Position numbers and translations under genes: made by a program. A model generated the notes under the pieces. The model did not search any database, was not told where the DNA came from, and saw only the letters and a list, made by a program, of their open reading frames with translations. Below, piece after piece: positions 10,102 to 17,225 of a stretch of DNA of 54,947 nt. This DNA is from Malonomonas rubra (GTDB lineage: Bacteria > Desulfobacterota > Desulfuromonadia > Desulfuromonadales > Geopsychrobacteraceae). The stretch spans positions 1-54,947 of the forward strand of contig NZ_QKAP01000115.1 in NCBI RefSeq assembly GCF_003247215.1, in the 5' to 3' direction. Every line of letters starts with the position of its first letter. Within the stretch, counting starts at the first letter, position 1.

Positions 10102-10662
10102 TTACATTTCCAACGGACTTTCCGACAAACCCGGCACCAACAGGATATGCAGCTGCTTAGGACCATGTACCCCGATTGTCAGTACCCGCTCAATATCCGC
10201 GGTACGACTCGGACCGGTGATGTAAGCAATATAGTTGCGCGGGTCACGCAGGTGCAGTTGCCTCAACGGTTCAACCGCCTCTAAGCTATCAGCATAAATC
10301 TTTTGCGGATCGAGCAATGCGAATTGCACTTCCGGCAAGGTGGTCGCGAGACGAATCTCTTCGGCAGTGCTCTCCAATGCCAACGTGCCGGTGTCGGCCA
10401 TGGCGAAGTTGACCCCGGTCACCCCGGCCTGTGCTGTTGGCGCCTGCTCGCGAAAATCGCTGTCAACCACGGTAATCCCGGCCCGCCGCAGTTGCCCGGC
10501 CAGGTCAATCCTCTCGCCACTGGCAAATGCCGGACAAAGCAATATACCGGGCGTCTTTTCCGCTAGGTATTCGACTGCCTGCTTCACACCATCACAGGCA
10601 ACAACCTGTGCACCCGCAGCTTCGGCCGCAGATACAAAATTTTTTTTCACTTCTTTTACCAT
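10102..10662 (-). CDS. LutC/LldG-like LUD domain protein
   Basis: A 186-residue LUD-domain protein matching LutC/LldG, the small third component of the LutABC L-lactate oxidation complex. Family motifs are TGVNFAMADTGTLALES and the C-terminal ITGPSRTADIERVLTIGVHG, shared with the LUD part of the next gene. The start is set at 10662 because GGAGG stands 7 nt before this ATG. A longer open frame reaches 10719, but it would run through the operator at 10677-10689 and the -10 region, so it is rejected. First gene of the operon; the next gene begins 78 bp on, across an A/T-rich gap. Probably repressed at the operator that overlaps its transcription start. Confidence 0.85.
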   Translation of the reverse strand: MVKEVKKNFVSAAEAAGAQVVACDGVKQAVEYLAEKTPGILLCPAFASGERIDLAGQLRRAGITVVDSDFREQAPTAQAGVTGVNFAMADTGTLALESTAEEIRLATTLPEVQFALLDPQKIYADSLEAVEPLRQLHLRDPRNYIAYITGPSRTADIERVLTIGVHGPKQLHILLVPGLSESPLEM

Positions 10663-10676
10663 CTGCGCCTCCAAAA

Positions 10677-10689
10677 TTGGTCTGACCAG
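10677..10689. promoter_or_regulatory. FadR/GntR-type operator, copy 1 (lutC side)
   Basis: The dyad TTGGTCTGACCAG carries the TGGTnnnACCA core of FadR-family (PdhR/LldR-like) operators. It lies between the minus-strand -10 and the lutC ribosome binding site. It is part of a 23-bp direct repeat (10675-10697 and 10826-10848) that differs at one base. Confidence 0.8.
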
Positions 10690-10694
10690 GCTCA

Positions 10695-10724
10695 AAGATA
10701 AACATAGTTGCGAGACCATGTCAA
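10695..10724 (-). promoter_or_regulatory. Sigma-70 promoter of the lutC operon
   Basis: On the minus strand: -35 TTGACA (10724-10719), 18-bp spacer, -10 TATCTT (10700-10695). The operator begins 5 bp downstream, so a bound repressor would cover the start site. Confidence 0.65.
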
Positions 10725-10795
10725 CCGTCCAAACCTGCGCACAACAAATGAAAATAACTGTATTCCACCTAAATAGAACTATTTCCTAACCTACC

Positions 10796-10824
10796 TTGAC
10801 AGCTTTACAAACCGCAGCTAATAT
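10796..10824 (+). promoter_or_regulatory. Sigma-70 promoter of glcD
   Basis: A near-consensus promoter: -35 TTGACA (10796-10801), 17-bp spacer, -10 TAATAT (10819-10824). The operator starts 3 bp downstream of the -10 and covers the expected transcription start. Confidence 0.85.
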
Positions 10825-10827
10825 AAA

Positions 10828-10840
10828 TTGGTCTGACCAA
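10828..10840. promoter_or_regulatory. FadR/GntR-type operator, copy 2 (glcD side)
   Basis: A perfect odd palindrome TTGGTCTGACCAA placed just after the glcD -10 box. The same 23-bp block, including the flank GCTCAAAG, occurs at 10675-10697. The pair implies joint control of both operons by one regulator. Confidence 0.85.
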
Positions 10841-10862
10841 GCTCAAAGTCAAAGGAATCAAC

Positions 10863-12254
10863 ATGACCACCAAACCGCTTATCGATCAGCTCTGCCGGCA
10901 ACTCGGCAAAAACAATGTCCTCTGGCTACCTGAAGACCTGCTGGTGCTCGGCTATGACTCCACACCGGGATTGCACGCCACCCCCGACGTTGTAGTCTAC
11001 CCGACCGACAGCGAGCAGGTAAAGGCGGTGGTCAAAATCGCCTGCGACCACAATATACCTATCACTCCGCGTGGCAGCGGTACCGGCCTGTCAGGTGGCA
11101 GCATCCCTATTAACGGCGGCATCGTGATCTGCACCAACAAGATGAACAAGATCCTCGAGATCGACGAAGAGAACCTAACCGCCACCTGTCAAGCCGGCGT
11201 CGTCACCCTAGATCTCTTCAATGCGGTCGCCGAAAAAGGGCTCTTTTATCCGCCCGACCCCGGTTCACAAAAGATTTCGACCCTGGCTGGCAACGTCATG
11301 GAGGACGCCGGCGGTCTGCGCGGCCTCAAGTACGGTGTCACGCGCGACTACGTCATGGCCCTCAAATGTGTGCTGCCTGACGGCAGCTTGCTTGCCACTG
11401 GCGGCAAGAGTGTCAAGGATGTGGCCGGATACGCTTTTAAAGACCTGCTGATCGGTTCGGAAGGCACGTTGGGAATTATCACCGAGATCACCGTCAAGCT
11501 GATCCCGCCGCCACAGGACAAACGCACCTTCCTCGCTTACTTCGACGATATCCGCAGCGCCGGCAAGGCAGTGTCTCAGATCATCGCCGCCAAGATCATC
11601 CCCTCGACCATGGAGATCATGGACAAAGCGACCATCAACTGCGTCGAAGATTACGTCAAAATAGGCCTGCCACGACAGATGGCGGCACTGCTGCTGATCG
11701 AGGTGGATGGCCACCCGGCGGTGGTCGCCGAAGAAGCGGAAGGAGTTGAACGAATTCTCATGCAGGTCGGTGCTGCCGATGTGCTGATGGCTAAAAATCC
11801 CGAGCATGCCGCGGAACTGACCGCTGCCCGCCGCACGGCTCTTTCGGCTTTGGCACGAGTCTCGCCGACTACCCTGTTAGAAGACGCCACCGTCCCCCGT
11901 TCGATGTTGGCCGACACCTTTGCCCTGATTGAGCTGTTGACCGAAAAGTATCAGCTCAAGGTCGGCACCTTCGGTCATGCCGGCGACGGCAACCTGCATC
12001 CGACTGTGCTCTGCGACGAGCGCGACGAAGACGAGATGCAGCGCGCCCACGCCTTCTACGACGAGCTTTACGAACAGGTTCTCGCCTGGGGAGGCACGGT
12101 CTCCGGTGAACATGGCATCGGCATTGCCAAGAAAGACTACTTAGCCCGGCAAATAGGCCCCGCCGGTGTTGCGGTGATGAAACGGATCAAGCAGGCCTTC
12201 GACCCGGCTGGACTTCTGAATCCGGGCAAGATCTTTGCTGACGGTCAGGAATAA
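10863..12254 (+). CDS. glcD: GlcD-type FAD-linked oxidase, probable D-lactate (2-hydroxyacid) dehydrogenase
   Basis: A 463-residue flavoprotein of the GlcD/Dld family. The FAD-binding PCMH part (about 35-215) shows PRGSGTGLSGGS, GLKYGVTRDYV and GSEGTLGI. The C-terminal cap/catalytic part shows GTFGHAGDGNLHP, SGEHGIGIAKK and the closing LNPGKIF. It oxidises a 2-hydroxyacid to the ketoacid and passes electrons to the Fe-S partner encoded next. The start ATG at 10863 has AAAGGAA upstream. The gene sits divergently from lutC and shares its operator type, which favours D-lactate over glycolate as substrate, but glycolate cannot be excluded. First gene of a two-gene operon. Confidence 0.9.
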   Translation: MTTKPLIDQLCRQLGKNNVLWLPEDLLVLGYDSTPGLHATPDVVVYPTDSEQVKAVVKIACDHNIPITPRGSGTGLSGGSIPINGGIVICTNKMNKILEIDEENLTATCQAGVVTLDLFNAVAEKGLFYPPDPGSQKISTLAGNVMEDAGGLRGLKYGVTRDYVMALKCVLPDGSLLATGGKSVKDVAGYAFKDLLIGSEGTLGIITEITVKLIPPPQDKRTFLAYFDDIRSAGKAVSQIIAAKIIPSTMEIMDKATINCVEDYVKIGLPRQMAALLLIEVDGHPAVVAEEAEGVERILMQVGAADVLMAKNPEHAAELTAARRTALSALARVSPTTLLEDATVPRSMLADTFALIELLTEKYQLKVGTFGHAGDGNLHPTVLCDERDEDEMQRAHAFYDELYEQVLAWGGTVSGEHGIGIAKKDYLARQIGPAGVAVMKRIKQAFDPAGLLNPGKIFADGQE

Positions 12255-12258
12255 ACCG

Positions 12259-13560
12259 ATGGCCGACCCAAAAAGTTTGGGAAATTTTACTGCCCAGGAT
12301 GCACCTACATATGAATCGTTGCTGCAGTGCATGCGCTGCGGCTTCTGCCTGCCGACTTGCCCAACCTTTGCCCTGACCGGTCGGGAGCGTTCCAGCCCGC
12401 GCGGCCGGGTCGCCTTGGCACGAGCCGTGGCGGAAGCGAAGTTGCCCTTCACAGAAGCGATAAAGGAAGAGGCATTCTTCTGCCTCGACTGCCGCGCCTG
12501 CAGCACCGCCTGCCCATCCGGCGTCAATCCGGGCGAGGTAATGGAAATTTGCCGCAGTCAGGTTCATCAGCAACAATCACTGCCGAAATGGCAGGAAAGC
12601 TTCCGTAATTTCATCCTGCAGAAGATGCTCCCCGATCCGGGCAGACTGGAATCATCCATGCTACCGGCACGCATATACCAGAAACTCGGCATTCAGTGGT
12701 TGGTGCGCAACAGTCGGATTCTGAAGCTGGGACCGAGGTGGTTCGAAAAAGCCGAAGGGATGCTGCCGGAGCTGCACACCCCGCTGCGACAGAGAATTCC
12801 CGAACTTAACCTAGCCAAAGGGGAAAAACGCGGCCGAGTCGGCTTTTTTCTCGGCTGCGTGATGACCCTGATGTATGCGGAGGTTTCGCGCCAGACGGTG
12901 CGGGTCTTGAGCCATCAAGGTTTCGACGTAATCACACCGAAACTGCAGAAATGCTGCGGTGCGCCGCACTTGACCGAGGGAGACCGGGAAACCACCCGGC
13001 AGCTTGCCGCTCACAATCTGGATCTGTTCCTGGAACTAGACGTCGATGCCATCGTCACTGACTGCGCCGGCTGCAGCGCTGCGTTAAAGGAGTACGAAGA
13101 GATTCTCCACGAACGACGGGAGATAGACAAGCTGGCGAAGTTCCGCTCGTTGGTCAAAGATGTCAGCGAGTTCCTCGTCGAATGGGGACTGCGCACCGAG
13201 CAGCTACAACCAGTCAACAGGTCGGTGACCTACCACGACCCCTGTCACCTCTGCCACGCACAGGGAATAAGCAAGCAGCCCCGCGAGCTACTTAAAGCAA
13301 TTCCGGGGGTCGAGTTCCGTGAGATGAACGAGTCGAGCTGGTGCTGTGGATCAGCCGCAACCTTCAGCCTGAAGTTCACCGCGGAGAGCCAGAATATCCT
13401 CGATCGCAAGCTGAACAACGTGCAAAACACAGGGGCCGACATCCTGATCACCGCCAACCCCGGCTGCCACCTACAGTTGGCTTGGGGGCTGCGCGAAGCG
13501 GGCATGCCGCAACCGGTCATGCACCTGATGGAGTTGCTCGGGCAGGCAACACCGGAATAG
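12259..13560 (+). CDS. glcF: GlcF-type Fe-S subunit with CCG domains
   Basis: A 433-residue electron-transfer partner of the preceding flavoprotein. Two 4Fe-4S motifs, CMRCGFCLPTCP (Cys 24, 27, 30, 34) and CLDCRACSTACP (Cys 75, 78, 81, 85), are followed by two CCG domains (KCCGAPH, TDCAGCSA, YHDPCHLCHAQG, SWCCGSAATF, TANPGCHLQ). Family members accept electrons from GlcD-type flavins and pass them to quinone or another carrier. The start is placed at the ATG 12259, 4 bp after the glcD stop, with AGGA upstream. A longer frame from 12235 would overlap glcD and lacks support. A weak hairpin follows the gene. Confidence 0.88.
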   Translation: MADPKSLGNFTAQDAPTYESLLQCMRCGFCLPTCPTFALTGRERSSPRGRVALARAVAEAKLPFTEAIKEEAFFCLDCRACSTACPSGVNPGEVMEICRSQVHQQQSLPKWQESFRNFILQKMLPDPGRLESSMLPARIYQKLGIQWLVRNSRILKLGPRWFEKAEGMLPELHTPLRQRIPELNLAKGEKRGRVGFFLGCVMTLMYAEVSRQTVRVLSHQGFDVITPKLQKCCGAPHLTEGDRETTRQLAAHNLDLFLELDVDAIVTDCAGCSAALKEYEEILHERREIDKLAKFRSLVKDVSEFLVEWGLRTEQLQPVNRSVTYHDPCHLCHAQGISKQPRELLKAIPGVEFREMNESSWCCGSAATFSLKFTAESQNILDRKLNNVQNTGADILITANPGCHLQLAWGLREAGMPQPVMHLMELLGQATPE

Positions 13561-13632
13561 CGACCTAGGCAACCTCTTCTCGCCCAGCCAATATCAGCAA
13601 ACTGATCTACCCGTGCTGTTCGAATAGCCAAG

Positions 13633-13674
13633 GGAGGCCTGAACCTCGGCAGTGATGGCAGGGCACCTCCTTTT
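13633..13674 (+). terminator. Weak hairpin with T-run after glcF
   Basis: GGAGG-CCTG (13633-13641) can pair with CAGG (13659-13662) and CCTCC (13666-13670) with a 3-nt bulge, followed by TTTT. It is imperfect, so termination here is only possible. Confidence 0.35.
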
Positions 13675-13700
13675 CCAACCACAAAAAAGATAGCTGAATC

Positions 13701-14909
13701 TCAGATGCAGACCCGGTTACGACCAGCCTTCTTTGCACGATAGAGCGCCTTGTCTGCAGCATCGATAATTAGCTCGGCGGTCGGCAGTTTTTCGCTACGC
13801 TCAGCGCCACCAATACTGATGGTCACCTTCAGGGCCGGATACTGCTTTTTGCCTACCGGCTTCTTTTTCGGTTTTTTCTTCGATCGATCCTTACCGCGAG
13901 GGATGAAACGAGCATCCTCAACAGCACTCCGCAACAGTTCCAGAAACGGCAACGCCTCTTTCAGCGGCCTGCGGGGAAAAATTACCGAGAATTCTTCGCC
14001 GCCGAAGCGGAACACCTTTCCGCCTCCACCGACAGTCGACAATTTGCTGGCGACCATCCGCAATACCTGGTCGCCAACAACATGTCCATGAGTGTCGTTG
14101 AATTTTTTGAAGTGATCGATATCGAGCATTGCCAAGCTGTAACAGCTTCCGAGCTTGACCAGATCCTCGTACAACGCCCGCCTCCCCGGCAAACCAGTCA
14201 GTTCATCGCGATAGGCCAGAGAATGAGACATCTCAACTATCCCCAGCAGCAGCAACAGTCCGGCAGAAGCCAGATAAAGACGCAGTGGCTGCCCAGCATA
14301 AGTGGAGAAACCGAGAATTAGAACAATCTGCGCCCAAAAGAAACTGACATCAAATGCCGCACTAGTCCGGATAGCGCGCCAAGCAAAAAACAGCAGCGCC
14401 AGCAACGAACTGAATAGCGCCGGCTGCGATAAAAACAGCGTTCCACCAAATGGCACTTCAAATAACGGATAATTCAAATAGGCGCGCATCTCGGCAGGAT
14501 GGGTCCGCAGGAGCCAGACAAAGACGGAAAACTCGGCGGACAAAAACAGTAACCAAGCGACGGTTCGCAGGTTCACCAGTCCCCGCTCGCTAAACCAGAG
14601 GACCAAAAGCAGATTTGGCGGCAACAGCACAGCTGCGCCCTGAAGCAGAATCCGTCCCGGGTCCCCGGAAACAGAGCGCAGGCTGACATCAACCAGAACG
14701 AACAGCAGGATTGCGAAAAGCAGCCGGGTCCGGTTAAAGCGCCAGCCGAGCAGGCCGCCGGCCACAACTACCAGGTACGGAAAGACGCTGAAAAATGAAG
14801 ACAGTTCAGCAGGCAGGTCCTCGCAGGCCAAGCCGAAACCAGTCAGCAAGCATAACAGTCCGTTTGGCAACAAAAATGGATAGATAAATTTCTTCAGCGT
14901 GAGAGTCAA
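13701..14909 (-). CDS. Membrane-bound diguanylate cyclase (GGDEF)
   Basis: About 402 residues. The N-terminal 220 are strongly hydrophobic with about seven predicted TM helices. The C-terminal GGDEF domain has DELTGLPGRRAL, the Mg-binding LDIDHFKKFND and the active site FGGEEF. No RxxD inhibitory site precedes GGEEF. A lysine-rich stretch (RSKKKPKKKPVGKK) interrupts the domain before the final beta strand, which is unusual. The start is uncertain: a TTG at 14909 has AGGGGGA at good spacing, while a TTG at 14972 would add 21 residues but has no clear site. Expected role: making c-di-GMP in response to a membrane signal. The 49 bp before the next gene holds nothing notable. Confidence 0.85.
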   Translation of the reverse strand: MTLTLKKFIYPFLLPNGLLCLLTGFGLACEDLPAELSSFFSVFPYLVVVAGGLLGWRFNRTRLLFAILLFVLVDVSLRSVSGDPGRILLQGAAVLLPPNLLLVLWFSERGLVNLRTVAWLLFLSAEFSVFVWLLRTHPAEMRAYLNYPLFEVPFGGTLFLSQPALFSSLLALLFFAWRAIRTSAAFDVSFFWAQIVLILGFSTYAGQPLRLYLASAGLLLLLGIVEMSHSLAYRDELTGLPGRRALYEDLVKLGSCYSLAMLDIDHFKKFNDTHGHVVGDQVLRMVASKLSTVGGGGKVFRFGGEEFSVIFPRRPLKEALPFLELLRSAVEDARFIPRGKDRSKKKPKKKPVGKKQYPALKVTISIGGAERSEKLPTAELIIDAADKALYRAKKAGRNRVCI

Positions 14910-15021
14910 AAAAGCTTTCCCCCTAGCGAGCACAAAGAAAAAGTTATAACCGACCAACAAAAAGGGTGACAAGACCGATCGATAAATCCTCTGCCTACGT
15001 GACCGGCAGCAGCATGGCGAG

Positions 15022-17211
15022 TTAATTAGGCAGGATAAAATGTGGCCCTTCGGCAGGGCGCTCGCTGAAGATGGCTAGGGTGTCACTGGCCGACAATGCC
15101 TTACCGTATAGATACCCCTGCACCTCGCAACAACCGAGGTTGCGAAGATAATCTAGTTGCAGCAGGTTCTCGACCCCCTCTGCAACGATGTGCAGATTGA
15201 GTCCTTTGGCCATCATGGCGATGGCGTTGACAACACAGGACTCTTTGCTCTCCTCTTGTATTTCGCGGACAAATGAGCGATCGATCTTCAAGGTATTGAC
15301 CGGAAAATTCTGCAGATAACTGAGGGACGAGTACCCTCGACCAAAATCATCAATCGCCACTGAGAAGCCGTACTCACGCAGCTGGCGCAAATTTTTGACC
15401 ATTTCGCTATACCCCTTGAGCAGTCCCTTCTCGGTGACTTCCAACTCAAAGATCGATGCTCGCAAGCCGTAACGCTGAAGAAGTTCGATAAAATTCTGTA
15501 CGAAGTCCTCTTGCTCCAGCTGTACCGGAGAGATATTGACCGAAATCTTCAATTCGGGCAGACCCTTGCGCTGCCAGCGCACCAGCTCTTTACAAATAGT
15601 CTGCAAAACCCAATCGCCGATCGGAACAATCAGCTTCGATTCTTCGGCTATCCAGATAAAATCGCCGGGAAAGATCAGGCCCTTTTCCGGGTGACGCCAG
15701 CGCAGCAGAGCTTCCATGCCGATAATAACATGGTTGGTTGGATCGACCTTCGGCTGGAAAAAGACTTCAAACTGATTTTTCTCCAAGGCCAGATAAAGAT
15801 CACGTTCAACCGAAAGAAAGGTTGAATCACTGCCATCCATGGCGTCACTGTAGAAACAGTATCCGTCCTTACCGTTCGATTTGACGTGATACATCGCTAT
15901 ATCAGCGCTCTGCAGCAGGCTGTCTGTTGTTTCCCCCGCCTTCGGATAGATGGCGACACCGATACTCATGCTGAGGAACAGCTCATGTTCCTTGACATGG
16001 AACGGCTGCCGCACCGCACGGATGATCTTTTCTGCGACCGCCGCTACGTTCTGCTTGGTTTCGACATCTGGCAACAGCAGGGCAAACTCGTCACCACCAA
16101 AGCGGCAGAGGGTATCTTCCTCCCGCAGGCAATCGAGAATCCGCTGCGAGGCTTGTTGCAGGACCAGATCTCCCATCGCATGCCCAAGGGTGTCGTTGAT
16201 CTCCTTGAAACGATCGAGGTCGAGAAACAGCAGCGCGAATTTCTGTCGATTCCGTCGAGCGTGAGCAAATACCTGGTTAATGCGGTCGTTGAACAGCAAA
16301 CGGTTTGGCAGGCTAGTCAACATGTCATGATAGGCCTGATAGCTGACCTGTGCCTCGGAGCGTTTCCGGGCGGTGATATCACGCGCGCAGCCTAGAGTAC
16401 CGGTGAAAAACCGCTGACCATCTTCCGAAACCTCGTAGATTCCCTTGGCATTCAGCTCTACCAGCAGCTCGAAATTATCCAGGCACTTCACTTGGCGACT
16501 GGCCTGATTCACCTGCAAGCGGATTTCGGTATTGGTCGTTGACCGCGTCCCGCTACGCTGTTCGGCAAAAAAATTGTAGATATCATCAGCATTATGGGGA
16601 TGAATCAACCTGGAGAAATGCGTAGCGAGCAATTCACTGCGCTTGTAGCCCAAAAGCTCCTCCGCCTTGTCATTGACGTAAGTGAACATCCCCTTCGCGT
16701 CGAGCATATAGATAAAATCGGGTGAATTATTGACGATAAAGCGATGGAGGCTCTCAGATCTCTGCAGGTTTTCCTCGGCGACAAGCCGCTGCCGGGATTG
16801 CCAGTAGTGCTCCAGCGCGTTGTTGATGGTTGTTAACAGCTCTTCCGGCTCGTAAGGCTTGCGGATAAAATCGTAAGCGCCGTTGCGCATTGCACTTTTA
16901 ACAGCGAAAAAAGAGGTTTCCCCGCTGACGACGATCACTTCGACATCGATCCCCTGCTCACCGATAGCACTCAGCACGCTATGACCATCGACGACCGGCA
17001 TGCGCAAGTCGAGCAGCACTAGATTGAAGTCTCCTTCCTTCAGGAACTCAAGCGCCCGCGCCCCGCTACTTGCCATTTCAACTTGATAACCACTGATCCG
17101 CAACAGCGCATGCATACTCTCGAGCACCGCCTGCTGATCGTCGACGATCAGGATTCGCGACAGCTTGATTTTCTCGGGAGCAAAGGCCCCAACGATGCGC
17201 TTGGCTAGCAA
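15022..17211 (-). CDS. Response regulator with PAS, GGDEF and EAL domains
   Basis: A 729-residue protein. A receiver (about 18-135) has ILIVDD and phospho-acceptor Asp in LVLLDLRMPVVDG. A PAS domain follows (about 155-290). The GGDEF domain has RFGGDEFALL and an intact RxxD I-site (REED) five residues before it. The EAL domain shows EALLRWRHP, SVNISPVQL, ELEVTEKGLL, DDFGRGYSSL, LKIDRSFV and AEGVEN, so the key catalytic residues are present. Both c-di-GMP synthesis and hydrolysis are possible. The start is a TTG at 17211 with AGGGGGGAG upstream. It follows the HDOD-kinase by 14 bp, so the kinase probably phosphorylates this receiver. Confidence 0.92.
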   Translation of the reverse strand: MLAKRIVGAFAPEKIKLSRILIVDDQQAVLESMHALLRISGYQVEMASSGARALEFLKEGDFNLVLLDLRMPVVDGHSVLSAIGEQGIDVEVIVVSGETSFFAVKSAMRNGAYDFIRKPYEPEELLTTINNALEHYWQSRQRLVAEENLQRSESLHRFIVNNSPDFIYMLDAKGMFTYVNDKAEELLGYKRSELLATHFSRLIHPHNADDIYNFFAEQRSGTRSTTNTEIRLQVNQASRQVKCLDNFELLVELNAKGIYEVSEDGQRFFTGTLGCARDITARKRSEAQVSYQAYHDMLTSLPNRLLFNDRINQVFAHARRNRQKFALLFLDLDRFKEINDTLGHAMGDLVLQQASQRILDCLREEDTLCRFGGDEFALLLPDVETKQNVAAVAEKIIRAVRQPFHVKEHELFLSMSIGVAIYPKAGETTDSLLQSADIAMYHVKSNGKDGYCFYSDAMDGSDSTFLSVERDLYLALEKNQFEVFFQPKVDPTNHVIIGMEALLRWRHPEKGLIFPGDFIWIAEESKLIVPIGDWVLQTICKELVRWQRKGLPELKISVNISPVQLEQEDFVQNFIELLQRYGLRASIFELEVTEKGLLKGYSEMVKNLRQLREYGFSVAIDDFGRGYSSLSYLQNFPVNTLKIDRSFVREIQEESKESCVVNAIAMMAKGLNLHIVAEGVENLLQLDYLRNLGCCEVQGYLYGKALSASDTLAIFSERPAEGPHFILPN

Positions 17212-17225
17212 ACTCCCCCCTATAT

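Noticed and set aside
10663-10719. Longer N-terminus of the LutC-like protein
   Set aside because: It would be translated from the -10 and operator region and lacks a ribosome binding site; 10662 has GGAGG.
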